Below are positions 1-8,010 of a stretch of DNA of 64,000 nucleotides, piece by piece; positions within the stretch are counted from its first letter, which is position 1; every line of letters starts with the position of its first letter. The notes below the pieces were generated by a model. That model ran no database searches. It was not told where the DNA came from and saw only the letters and a list, made by a program, of their open reading frames with translations. The translations under genes and the position numbers were made by a program. The stretch comes from an uncultured Pelagibacteraceae bacterium (GTDB lineage Bacteria; Pseudomonadota; Alphaproteobacteria; Pelagibacterales; Pelagibacteraceae). The stretch lies in the NCBI GenBank assembly GCA_902559395.1, contig CACEHR010000001.1, positions 1 to 64,000 of the forward strand, given 5' to 3'.

Positions 1-982
1 CAAACTTTATTGTATGATGTTCAACATTCTCATAAATTTTTTTTGTTCCAAAATAGTAAACAAATAAACCCATAGAATATTCCATTCGGTTTTTTTTCCA
101 ATTAAAAAACATGGAACTCTCGTTGCTTTTGCTTAACATTTTCTCATAAAATGCTGGCGGATCTGCATTACAAACAACATTATCCGCATCAATTTCATTT
201 TCATTGTTTAATTTTATACCACTTATTTTATTATTTTTTGTTATAATTTCTGTTACTTCACTGTTTTTGATTATTTCAATACCAACTTCATTCATTAACT
301 TTTCAAAACCTTTAATTATATTTCCTGTTCCTCCAACCGAATAATGTATTCCCCATTTTTTTTCTAAATAAAGAATTAATCCATAAATAGAAGTGGTAGT
401 AAAAGGATTTCCCCCAACTAGCAAAGGATGCATACTAAGCATTCTTCTTAATTTTTCATTTTTTATATATGATGAAACAAGTGAGTAAACTGATTTATAA
501 CTTTTAAGTTTTAATAGAGCAGGCAATTGTTGCATCATTACAAAAGGTTTATTAAATGGTACATCTGCAAGTTCTAAAAAACCTTTATCAAATATCTTTT
601 TTGTAAAATTAACTAATTTTTCATATCCATTTACATCTTCTTTACTAAGCTTCTCAATTTGGCTTTTCATTTCTATTTCATCACCAGAGTAATTAAATTT
701 AGTTTTGTCCTCAAAAATAAATTGGTACCAAATTTTAAGAGGAGTTAGTTCTATATAATTTTTTGGATCTTTGTTGAATAGCTCGAACAATTCGTTAATT
801 AAGTAGGGTGCTGTAATTACTGTTGGTCCAGCATCATATATAAATCCGTTTCTCTTAAAAACTCTAGCTCTACCACCTAGGTCTGGATGTTTTTCTATTA
901 ATTTTACGTTATGTCCTTTAGCCTTAAGTCTTAGCGCTGCTGCGATCCCACCAAATCCTGATCCAATGACAATAGAGTTCAT
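1..982 (-). CDS. crtI: Phytoene desaturase-like FAD oxidoreductase, C-terminus cut by window
   Basis: Start codon is at 982 on the minus strand; about 327 codons are present and the C-terminus lies beyond base 1. The N-terminus is a Rossmann FAD site (IGSGFGGIAAALRLKAKGH), followed by EKHPDLGGRARVF and YDAGPTVITAP, the usual start of CrtI-type carotenoid desaturases. Later stretches (HPLLVGGNPF, YSVGGTGNIIKG, YYFGTKK) also fit CrtI. The family adds double bonds to phytoene on the way to lycopene; in proteorhodopsin-bearing marine bacteria this feeds beta-carotene and retinal. It follows the F0 ATP synthase genes on the same strand after 39 bases. A CrtI-like isomerase is the main alternative. 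Confidence 0.85.
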   Translation of the reverse strand, partial: MNSIVIGSGFGGIAAALRLKAKGHNVKLIEKHPDLGGRARVFKRNGFIYDAGPTVITAPYLINELFELFNKDPKNYIELTPLKIWYQFIFEDKTKFNYSGDEIEMKSQIEKLSKEDVNGYEKLVNFTKKIFDKGFLELADVPFNKPFVMMQQLPALLKLKSYKSVYSLVSSYIKNEKLRRMLSMHPLLVGGNPFTTTSIYGLILYLEKKWGIHYSVGGTGNIIKGFEKLMNEVGIEIIKNSEVTEIITKNNKISGIKLNNENEIDADNVVCNADPPAFYEKMLSKSNESSMFFNWKKNRMEYSMGLFVYYFGTKKIYENVEHHTIKF

Positions 983-1021
983 TTTAATAATTTATAGCTT
1001 TTTTGAAAAATTGTAAGTGTA

Positions 1022-1519
1022 TTATGAGTTAATTTTTTTTAACTCTGCTTTGGTTTCATCTAAATTTTTTTGAAACACAGCATCCAATTTTGACTTGTCT
1101 ACAGATGTAGTTATTATTTTTTTAACTGAGTCCACTGCAATTTTTATTGATGCGTCCTTAATTTCTTTTAAAGCAGCTTCTTTCATCTGACTTATTTTAT
1201 TTTCAGCTAAATTTTTTTTTATTTCTGATGATTTATGAAACTTATCATTCATCTCTATTATTAATCTATCCGCATCTTTTTTGGCGTTATCAAGAATTTC
1301 GTTGCTAACAGACTGAGCTGTATCTAATTTTTTTTGTGAGTTATCTAATAGTGTTTTTGCCTCGGTTCTTAATTTTTCACTTTCATCAATTTCATTTTTA
1401 ATGTCAGATATCATTTTATCTAACATTTCAGAAATTTTTTGAGGAATTTTAAGGTAAATCAACGCTCCAAAAAAAATTATAAATGATACGGCTACCCAAA
1501 ATGTTGCGTCAATTGCCAT
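1022..1519 (-). CDS. atpF: F-type ATP synthase F0 subunit b
   Basis: This is one of two b-type peripheral stalk subunits that hold F1 against the membrane. I place the start at 1519 (MAIDATFWVAVSF) rather than at upstream ATGs: GGAG lies about 9 bases before it, and longer versions would run further into the preceding gene. One N-terminal membrane helix (about residues 5-25) is followed by a long charged coiled coil (about 30-150). The start overlaps the end of the b' gene by 11 bases, which suggests coupled translation. It is the last F0 gene; the F1 genes are not in this window, as is usual for alphaproteobacteria, where F0 and F1 operons are separate. Confidence 0.9.
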   Translation of the reverse strand: MAIDATFWVAVSFIIFFGALIYLKIPQKISEMLDKMISDIKNEIDESEKLRTEAKTLLDNSQKKLDTAQSVSNEILDNAKKDADRLIIEMNDKFHKSSEIKKNLAENKISQMKEAALKEIKDASIKIAVDSVKKIITTSVDKSKLDAVFQKNLDETKAELKKINS

Positions 1520-2099
1520 AGTATTTGTCTCCATTTCTTTTAGATAGGTCGTCAACAATTGCAGATATACTACTATTATTTACTTCAGCTCCAATTAGTT
1601 TTTGCAATAACTCAGATGAAGTCTCAATAGCTATTTTATTTATTTTATCTGGGGCATTCTTTCTTAATGCATCTATTTCTTTTTCAGCCTCTGCAATTTC
1701 ATCATCAATTTGCTTATCAAGAACTGCTCTTTTTGCACCAATGTCTTTTAGTGCTTTTTCTCTTGCTTGATTGAAAACACGATTAGCCTCAAGTTTGCTT
1801 TTAGATATAATTTCATCGTACTCTTTTATCTTTGCATCGCTATTTTCTCTTTGTTTCTCAGCAGACTCAATATTTTCTAATATTTGAGATTTTCTCGATT
1901 CTAAGTTGTAACTAATTTTTGGTAATATTAGTTTAGATAAAACCAAATACATAATACCAAAAGTAAGTATTAGCCAAAAAATTTGAGAAACCCAAAACTC
2001 TGGATTTAATTGAGGCATACCTCCACTTTCAGCTGCAAAAGCTTCTTTAATAAAAAAGAAGCTTAAAAATATTGACTGAAAATATATTTTTTTAACCAT
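1509..2099 (-). CDS. atpG: F-type ATP synthase F0 subunit b'
   Basis: This is the second, divergent b-type stalk subunit, pairing with b as in photosynthetic and alphaproteobacterial ATP synthases. With the start at 2099 (MVKKIYFQS) it has an N-terminal hydrophobic stretch ending EAFAAES, which could be a cleaved signal. The conserved PQLNPEFWVSQIFWLILTFG membrane helix follows, then a coiled coil to the C-terminus. An alternative start at 2114 would overlap atpE by 11 bases. It lies between c and b, the standard b' position. Naming varies (atpF2, atpX, atpG). Confidence 0.88.
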   Translation of the reverse strand: MVKKIYFQSIFLSFFFIKEAFAAESGGMPQLNPEFWVSQIFWLILTFGIMYLVLSKLILPKISYNLESRKSQILENIESAEKQRENSDAKIKEYDEIISKSKLEANRVFNQAREKALKDIGAKRAVLDKQIDDEIAEAEKEIDALRKNAPDKINKIAIETSSELLQKLIGAEVNNSSISAIVDDLSKRNGDKYYGN

Positions 2100-2103
2100 C
2101 AAT

Positions 2104-2331
2104 TTAAAACGCAAAGAGAATGATTAACGCAACTACCAATCCGAATAATCCTGTAGCTTCTGCAAGTGCGAAACCTAAAAGCAAGTTAGGAAATTGTTTT
2201 TGCGCTGCAGATGGATTTCTCATTGCACCAGACAAATAATTTCCAAAAATTATTCCGATACCAACACCAGCTCCAGCTAAAGCAATTGCTGCTAAACCTG
2301 CTCCGATCATTTTTGCTGCTTCTAATTCCAT
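2104..2331 (-). CDS. atpE: F-type ATP synthase F0 subunit c
   Basis: This is the 75-residue c-ring subunit, a hairpin of two membrane helices. Helix 1 is glycine-rich (AGAGVGIGIIFG), the polar loop carries RNP at 38-40, and helix 2 carries the ion-binding Glu58 in ALAEATG. There is no helix-1 glutamine of the Na+-binding type, so proton coupling is inferred. It has the best Shine-Dalgarno in the operon (AGGAGG, 5 bases from ATG), consistent with the high c-ring stoichiometry. Confidence 0.96.
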   Translation of the reverse strand: MELEAAKMIGAGLAAIALAGAGVGIGIIFGNYLSGAMRNPSAAQKQFPNLLLGFALAEATGLFGLVVALIILFAF

Positions 2332-2336
2332 TATAT

Positions 2337-2342
2337 CCTCCT
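2337..2342 (-). promoter_or_regulatory. Strong ribosome binding site of atpE
   Basis: Read on the minus strand this is a perfect AGGAGG, separated by ATATA from the atpE ATG at 2331. Most other genes in the window have weak or no visible Shine-Dalgarno, so this one stands out. It probably sets the extra translation needed for a ring of many c subunits. Confidence 0.8.
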
Positions 2343-2348
2343 CTGTTA

Positions 2349-3083
2349 TTAATGGTGTAAATTTAATGCATCATTTAAATAGATGCAGGTTAAGATTGCA
2401 AAAACATAAGCTTGAAGAAAAGCAACTAAGATCTCCAAACCAGTTAACGCAACCGAAAAACTTAGTGGAAGCCACCCACCAACTATTCCAAGGCTAATTA
2501 CAAAGCCTCCGAAAACTTTCATCATTGTATGACCAGCCATCATATTGGCAAATAATCTAACTGATAAACTTATAGGTCTACTTAAATAAGAAATAATTTC
2601 TATAACAACAATTAAAGGGAGTAAGACTGCAGGCACTCCACTTGGAACAAATAACTTTAAATATCCAAATCCATGTTTAATAAACCCAATCACAGTCACT
2701 CCAATAAATATAAACGCTGCAAGCACAAATGTTACAATGATATGACTGGTTACAGTGAAAGTATAAGGTATCATTCCAAACATGTTACAAAATAAAACAA
2801 ACATGAATAGAGAAAATATAAATGCAAAGTATGGTTTAGCTTTTGATCCTGCTGTATCGCTAATCATTTTGGATACAAAGGTATAGCTAAGTTCTGCTAA
2901 TAATTGAATTTTGTTTGGTAGTAATGAATTTTTTTTTGATCCTAAATTAAAGATTAACAAAATAGATACAGTACTTAAAATCATAAACAAACTTGCGTTC
3001 GTAAACGATATGTCGAATGCTCCAACTTTAATTTCTGGTCCAATTCTATAAACATCGAATTGGGACATAGGATTTGCTGCCAT
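2349..3083 (-). CDS. atpB: F-type ATP synthase F0 subunit a
   Basis: This 244-residue polytopic membrane protein forms the proton half-channels against the c-ring. The start MAANPMSQF is typical for alphaproteobacteria. The essential arginine is R176 in SLSVRLFANMMAGH, and the C-terminal helix carries the conserved LEILVAFLQAYVFAIL segment. Several hydrophobic spans are visible. It lies 9 bases after atpI and 17 before atpE in the canonical I-B-E order. Confidence 0.96.
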   Translation of the reverse strand: MAANPMSQFDVYRIGPEIKVGAFDISFTNASLFMILSTVSILLIFNLGSKKNSLLPNKIQLLAELSYTFVSKMISDTAGSKAKPYFAFIFSLFMFVLFCNMFGMIPYTFTVTSHIIVTFVLAAFIFIGVTVIGFIKHGFGYLKLFVPSGVPAVLLPLIVVIEIISYLSRPISLSVRLFANMMAGHTMMKVFGGFVISLGIVGGWLPLSFSVALTGLEILVAFLQAYVFAILTCIYLNDALNLHH

Positions 3084-3092
3084 AATACTTAT

Positions 3093-3368
3093 TTATTTTT
3101 GCATTTTTTTTGCAGATCTAATCACATTGGTTATTCCAGCAACTACACCAACAAAAAAAAATATTAATATAAACCAGGGTTTAGTACCAAAGGTCTTGTC
3201 AAAAATAAACCCAATAATTGTTCCCACGGCCACCGCAGAGACAAGTTCAGTGCTCAATTTGAATGCAGTTCCTATAGGTGAGGGGTCATTTTTCTTATTG
3301 TAGAGATTTTTCTTTGAAATCTTGCTTTTTGCAATCTCTAAGCGAGTTTTGAAAGGGTCTTTTGTCAT
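3093..3368 (-). CDS. atpI: AtpI/AtpZ-type small ATP synthase accessory protein
   Basis: This 91-residue protein has a basic N-terminal part and two C-terminal membrane helices (about 38-57 and 65-83, the latter FFFVGVVAGITNVIRSAKK). That is the AtpI/AtpZ pattern, assigned partly from its place as first F0 gene. The family helps c-ring assembly or ion supply. It starts 9 bases after the smc stop, so it is probably transcribed from upstream. Confidence 0.82.
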   Translation of the reverse strand: MTKDPFKTRLEIAKSKISKKNLYNKKNDPSPIGTAFKLSTELVSAVAVGTIIGFIFDKTFGTKPWFILIFFFVGVVAGITNVIRSAKKMQK

Positions 3369-3377
3369 TTATATAGT

Positions 3378-5951
3378 TTAAGCAACCATACTCTCTGCTT
3401 TTTGTAAATCAACAGCCACAAGCTGACTAATTCCTTTTTGAGGCATAGTTACCCCATATAGTCTGTTCATTTTTGACATGGTTAAAGCATGATGAGTTAC
3501 AATTATGAATTTGGTGTTGGTAATTTTAATTAGTTCCTCAAGTAAACTACAAAATCTTGTTACGTTAGCATCGTCAAGCGGTGCATCAACCTCGTCCAAT
3601 ACACATATAGGTGAAGGGTTTGTCAAAAATACTGCAAAGATTAATGAGAGGGCAGTCAATGCTTGCTCACCTCCAGATAACAAAGTTATAGATTGAAGTC
3701 TTTTTCCTGGAGGACTAACCAACATTTCTAAACCTGCTTCAAGTGGATCATCAGAGTCCACAAATTCTAATTTGGCATTTCCACCATTGAAAAGTTTTGT
3801 ATAAACCTCATTAAATTTTCTATTAACTTTTTCAAAAGCTTCAATTAATCTTTCTCTTCCTTTTTGATTAAGTTCATTTATGCTATCTTTCAGTTTCACG
3901 ATAGCAGTAACAAGGTCGGCACGATCCTGTTCCATTTTTTTTATCTCTTCTTCATATTTACTTGTTTCTTCATCTGCTTTTAAATTTACAGATCCTAATT
4001 TTTCTCTTTCTTGTTTTTTCTTGTCTAAAGCATCTTCTTGATCAACTGGATTTGGAAGCTCTTCTACTCCATTTAAATTTGAATTTTCTAAAATATTATC
4101 TTCATTTAAATTTAGCTCAGAACTTATTCTATCAAGCAGATCATTTTTTCTTTTTTGCAGGCCTTCAATTGTGGCTCCTGAGCTTGCTTTTCTTTCTCTG
4201 ATTTGAATTGATTGTTCTTGTATTTCATTTAATTGCGTTCTTAACATTTCAATTTTTTGATCTGTTTCATCTATAATCGCTTCATTATCAATTTTTTCTT
4301 TATCTGAAATTCTTAGATTTTCTGAAATTTGACCTTTTCTTTCAGCCTGTGCTCGAGGTTGGTTTTCTAAATCATTTAATTGTTTTGATAATTTTTCTTT
4401 TCTTTGTGTTAGTTCATTAACCATTTTTTCTGAGTTAGTTAATAAATTTTTCCAACTTTCAATTTCAGTTTCAATGGTTTTAATTCTTTCATTCCTTTTT
4501 ATAGACTCATTTTTAATTGATTGATTTTTACTATATGCATCGGCATATTTTTCTTGGAGTAATTTTATATTTTCTGATTTTTCACTTACTCCTAATAATT
4601 CACTTCTAGATCTCTCATTTTTTAAATCATTTAAAAAACTATCTAGCTCCATATTACATCTATCTAGAAGTGTTACTGCTTGATTTATTTCATTACTATC
4701 TATTAATTCTTTTACCCTTGATATAGTGTTTTTTACATTTCTTATTGGACCAACACTTATATTTATAGTTTCTTCTGCTAAACTGTTTACAACTTCATCA
4801 ACAGCTTTTTGTTCTTCTTTAAGTTTATTTTTTGCACTTTCTAACTCTTCATTAGATAATTTTTCTGTTTCAAAATACTTCGAGTCTGTCTCAATTAATT
4901 CAGTTTTTTCCTCTTTCAATCTTTTTTCATTTGAGTTAGCGTCTATAATAATCCCTTTTTCTCTCGTGATATCATCATCAAGTGTTTGAATTGATTTTTT
5001 AATGCTTTCTATCTCATCTTGAATTCTTGTATTTTCCTCATCTAAACTTTGAAGTTCTAAATTAAGTCTTTGTATCCTTGATAAATTTTCAATATTTTTC
5101 TCTCTCAATGGATTTACTTTATCTGTAAAAGTTTTAATTGAATTTTCTAATTCAGATATTTTGTTATTAAATCCTTCTACTTCTCCTTCTGCCTCAGTAT
5201 TAATTTCATTTTCTATTCTAATTTCTTTGTCAATTTCTAATAATTTTAAATAATATAAACCTGCTTCAATTTTTTTAATTTGATCTGAAATTAGTTTATA
5301 TTTTGTTGCCTCTTCAGCTTGTTTTTGAAGATTTGCCAGTTGTTTTTCTTGCTGTCTTCTTAGTTCATCCGCTCTTTTTAAATTATTCTCAGCCGCACCT
5401 AATCTTAATTCAGCCTCATGTCTTCTAACGTGTAAACCAGATATTCCTGCAGCTTCTTCTAAAATAGCCCTTCTATCTGTAGGTTTCGCAGTTACTAATG
5501 CACCTATTCTTCCTTGGCTAATCATAGATGGAGAGTGTGCACCAGTCGAAAGATCTGCAAAAAACATTTGCGCATCTCTTGCTCTTACCTCTTTATCATT
5601 TATGTAAAATTTAGATCCTTTATCTTTTTCTATTTTTCTTCTAACTTGTATTTGCTCTGTTTCACGATATTGAATAGGACCTTCTTTATCTTTGTTTTCA
5701 ACTTCGATTGATACTTCAGCAATATTCTTTGATGCTTTATTAGATGTTCCTGAAAATATAACATCCTCCATACCAGATCCACGCATGCTCTTTGCCGAAG
5801 TCTCTCCCATTACCCATCTTAAAGATTCTACAATGTTAGATTTTCCACAGCCGTTAGGACCTACTATACCAGTAAGACCATCTTCAATTAAGAAGTTGGT
5901 TTTTTCAGCGAAAGATTTAAATCCATTTAATTGGATTTTTTTAAACTCCAT
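3378..5951 (-). CDS. smc: SMC-family chromosome segregation ATPase, short and without a visible hinge
   Basis: The N-terminal head has Walker A GPNGCGKS at 31-38 and the SMC start FKKIQLNGFKSFAE. The C-terminal head has the signature LSGGEQ (758-763) and Walker B ICVLDEVDAPLD (about 783-794). Heads and Q-loop region (SQGRIG, EEAAGISG) are clear SMC rather than RecN or Rad50. The total is 857 residues, against about 1,150 for usual bacterial SMC. Between the coiled coils, around residues 394-445, there is a short non-coil stretch that lacks the glycine-rich SMC hinge pattern. SMC normally compacts and aligns chromosomes with ScpA/ScpB, which are not in this window. It sits between a dsbA-like gene and atpI. 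Confidence 0.9.
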   Translation of the reverse strand: MEFKKIQLNGFKSFAEKTNFLIEDGLTGIVGPNGCGKSNIVESLRWVMGETSAKSMRGSGMEDVIFSGTSNKASKNIAEVSIEVENKDKEGPIQYRETEQIQVRRKIEKDKGSKFYINDKEVRARDAQMFFADLSTGAHSPSMISQGRIGALVTAKPTDRRAILEEAAGISGLHVRRHEAELRLGAAENNLKRADELRRQQEKQLANLQKQAEEATKYKLISDQIKKIEAGLYYLKLLEIDKEIRIENEINTEAEGEVEGFNNKISELENSIKTFTDKVNPLREKNIENLSRIQRLNLELQSLDEENTRIQDEIESIKKSIQTLDDDITREKGIIIDANSNEKRLKEEKTELIETDSKYFETEKLSNEELESAKNKLKEEQKAVDEVVNSLAEETINISVGPIRNVKNTISRVKELIDSNEINQAVTLLDRCNMELDSFLNDLKNERSRSELLGVSEKSENIKLLQEKYADAYSKNQSIKNESIKRNERIKTIETEIESWKNLLTNSEKMVNELTQRKEKLSKQLNDLENQPRAQAERKGQISENLRISDKEKIDNEAIIDETDQKIEMLRTQLNEIQEQSIQIRERKASSGATIEGLQKRKNDLLDRISSELNLNEDNILENSNLNGVEELPNPVDQEDALDKKKQEREKLGSVNLKADEETSKYEEEIKKMEQDRADLVTAIVKLKDSINELNQKGRERLIEAFEKVNRKFNEVYTKLFNGGNAKLEFVDSDDPLEAGLEMLVSPPGKRLQSITLLSGGEQALTALSLIFAVFLTNPSPICVLDEVDAPLDDANVTRFCSLLEELIKITNTKFIIVTHHALTMSKMNRLYGVTMPQKGISQLVAVDLQKAESMVA

Positions 5952-5959
5952 GCACTAAC

Positions 5960-6538
5960 TTATATCAGTTTTTCTAATGCTTTTTTCAAATTTTTATAAG
6001 TAAGTGCTTTTTCAAATTTTTTGTTGTTGATAATTATCGTAGGAGTTGAGCTCACTTTAAAGTTTTTAGTACCGTCGATTCGATCATTTAAAACAAAATC
6101 CTCAATTTCTTTATTGTTTACACAAGAGTCGAAATCAATACTAAAACCCTCATTTTTCAAAAATTTTTGTAGATTTTTATTTGCCTCCTGTATCGAACTT
6201 CCTTTGACCCATTTCTGTTGATTTGCATATAAACTTTCCAAAATTTCAGAGTTTCCATCATTTTTACATTGAGCAACTTTCGATGCATTGAAGGCTGCGA
6301 TATCTAGCGGAAAATGTCTAAATTCAATCTTAGCGATTCCAGTATCAAGAAATTCTTTTTTAAGTTCTGGGAAAACATTTTTGTGAAAATTAGCACAATG
6401 ACTACAAGTTAATGACTCAAAAGCTATAATAGTTATTTTCGCATCTTCGTTACCAACTGTTATCCTTTTAATTTCTTCAGCTTGTACATTTAACACTGTA
6501 GTAAAAAGTATAAATAATAAGAATATAATTTTTTTCAT
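5960..6538 (-). CDS. DsbA-like periplasmic thiol-disulfide oxidoreductase
   Basis: This 192-residue protein has a cleavable signal peptide (hydrophobic core 4-15, likely cut after NVQA at residue 20). The thioredoxin fold carries a CSHC active site at 45-48 (ESLTCSHCANFH) and a cis-proline in SSTPTIIINN. The family is close to DsbA/BdbD types that introduce disulfides in exported proteins. Two further cysteines are present. Its start overlaps the dciA stop by 4 bases, and smc follows 8 bases after its stop. The order DUF721, thioredoxin-like, smc is, as I recall, common in alphaproteobacteria. Confidence 0.87.
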   Translation of the reverse strand: MKKIIFLLFILFTTVLNVQAEEIKRITVGNEDAKITIIAFESLTCSHCANFHKNVFPELKKEFLDTGIAKIEFRHFPLDIAAFNASKVAQCKNDGNSEILESLYANQQKWVKGSSIQEANKNLQKFLKNEGFSIDFDSCVNNKEIEDFVLNDRIDGTKNFKVSSTPTIIINNKKFEKALTYKNLKKALEKLI

Positions 6539-7023
6539 TTCTCTCTAAAAACCTTGGTTAACTCTGTTAATGATTTTTTAATTTTTTCGTTTTTAACATC
6601 TTTAATTTTATCTTGATATTTACTAATTGCCACATTTTTAACTTTTGTGTCACTCGAGCCTGTCATTTCATGTTCATCATCAAAACTTATAAATTTAAGC
6701 TTTTCAACAACGGAATAGCCAAAAAAGTTATTCATTTTATTTAAAATATCTTTCTTCGAATATTCTACGTCAACTTCATGTCCTCGCTTAACCATAACCA
6801 CTAGGGTGCTAACACCAAATTTATTTGAGTTTTTAAATGTTTTTGGATAGCAAATTTTAAATAATTCACTTCCAACTAAATATTTCCAATTGCTCAGTGT
6901 TTCTGAATATACATGACCTTTTTTATTAATTATTTTTTTGACATTTTTTGGCAAAGTGTCTTTGAAAGATCTTAATCCTTGAATGCTAGCGTTTCTCTGC
7001 TTAGTATTATTTTTTGATTGCAT
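6535..7023 (-). CDS. dciA: DUF721/DciA-like protein
   Basis: This 162-residue protein carries a DUF721 core (NWKYLVGSELFKICYPKTF, then STLVVMVKRGHEVDVEYSKKDILNKMNNFFGY). Characterised DciA proteins load or stimulate the replicative helicase DnaB in bacteria that lack DnaC; here the role is inferred from family. The start codon CAT at 7021-7023 directly abuts the mutY ATG at 7024 on the other strand. It heads a long minus-strand run that continues through smc and the F0 genes. Confidence 0.78.
   Translation of the reverse strand: MQSKNNTKQRNASIQGLRSFKDTLPKNVKKIINKKGHVYSETLSNWKYLVGSELFKICYPKTFKNSNKFGVSTLVVMVKRGHEVDVEYSKKDILNKMNNFFGYSVVEKLKFISFDDEHEMTGSSDTKVKNVAISKYQDKIKDVKNEKIKKSLTELTKVFREK
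6979..7007 (+). promoter_or_regulatory. Candidate sigma70 promoter for mutY, inside dciA coding sequence
   Basis: TTGAAT (6979-6984), a 17-base spacer and TAGTAT (7002-7007) form a moderate sigma70 match. The predicted transcript would start around 7014, some 10 bases before the mutY ATG. It has to lie inside dciA because the two genes have no space between them. This is pattern only. Confidence 0.4.
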
Positions 7024-8010
7024 ATGAAAGATCCAATAATAACAAATAATATTCTTAATTGGTATGATTTAAATAAAAGATCTTTACCTTGGAGAAAGAA
7101 TGTTTCTCAAACAAAAAAGCAATATTACACTTTAGTAAGTGAATTTATGTTGCAGCAAACTCAGGTTGCAACGGTAATACCTTACTTTAACAGATTTATA
7201 AAAAATATTCCTACAATTGAAAAATTATCTAAATATGATGATAGAAAATTAATTAAACTTTGGGAGGGTCTTGGATACTATTCAAGAGTAAGAAATTTAA
7301 AAAAAACAGCTCAAATAGTTGTTAAAAATTTTAATAAAAAAATACCTAGAAATGTTATAGATTTAAAGTCTCTTCCGGGTATTGGAGATTATACAGCAAG
7401 TGCAATTTCTGCAATTGCATTCAATAAACAAATAATTCCTCTAGATGGTAATATTGAAAGAGTACTAAAGAGATACTTATTTTTAAAAAAACAAGATCAA
7501 ATAAAAAAAGAAAATTTACACGAGAAGAAAAAAATTTTTGGAACATCTATCAAAAGGTCTAGTGATTATGCTCAAGCTTTAATGGAGTTAGGAGCACTAA
7601 TTTGTAAACCTGTCAGTCCTATTTGTAAGAACTGTCCATTAGTAAAAAAATGCAAATCATTTAAAAATAAAAATTTTGATTTAGTGAAATTTAAAAAAAA
7701 AGGTAAGGAAACTTTTTACAAGCTAAATGTTTATAAAAAAAATAATCATTATTTATTAATTAAAAATAACAAATTTAATTTTTTGAAAAATTTTAATATC
7801 TTCCCGATGGAGGAAGTAAATAATCCTAAAAATTTTGATAAAGATTTGAATTTTAAAATGTCTAACATGAGCATGAATATTAAAATCGAATTTAAAAATA
7901 AATATAATTTAAATAAAAATAATTATTGGATTGATCCAACAAAGCTTCAAAATTATACACTGCCAACATTTACAAAAAAAATTGTAAAATTTTTAGAAAG
8001 TCATAAATGA
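7024..8010 (+). CDS. mutY: A/G-specific adenine DNA glycosylase
   Basis: MutY removes adenine mispaired with 8-oxoguanine. The catalytic Glu40 lies in SEFMLQQTQVAT, the helix-hairpin-helix in LPGIGDYTASAI (about 117-128), and the catalytic Asp141 in PLDGNIERV. The [4Fe-4S] cysteines are C194, C201, C204 and C210, with the normal 6-2-5 spacing. I use the ATG at 7024; a TTG at 7018 would add two residues and overlap dciA. At 329 residues it has near-usual length, though the C-terminal NUDIX-like domain is weakly conserved. Its stop overlaps the next gene as ATGA. Confidence 0.95.
   Translation: MKDPIITNNILNWYDLNKRSLPWRKNVSQTKKQYYTLVSEFMLQQTQVATVIPYFNRFIKNIPTIEKLSKYDDRKLIKLWEGLGYYSRVRNLKKTAQIVVKNFNKKIPRNVIDLKSLPGIGDYTASAISAIAFNKQIIPLDGNIERVLKRYLFLKKQDQIKKENLHEKKKIFGTSIKRSSDYAQALMELGALICKPVSPICKNCPLVKKCKSFKNKNFDLVKFKKKGKETFYKLNVYKKNNHYLLIKNNKFNFLKNFNIFPMEEVNNPKNFDKDLNFKMSNMSMNIKIEFKNKYNLNKNNYWIDPTKLQNYTLPTFTKKIVKFLESHK

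Noticed and set aside
3505..5958. Several 60-90 codon open frames on the plus strand opposite smc
   Set aside because: They are shadows of the AT-rich coiled-coil gene, with long hydrophobic Leu/Phe/Ser runs and no initiation signals.
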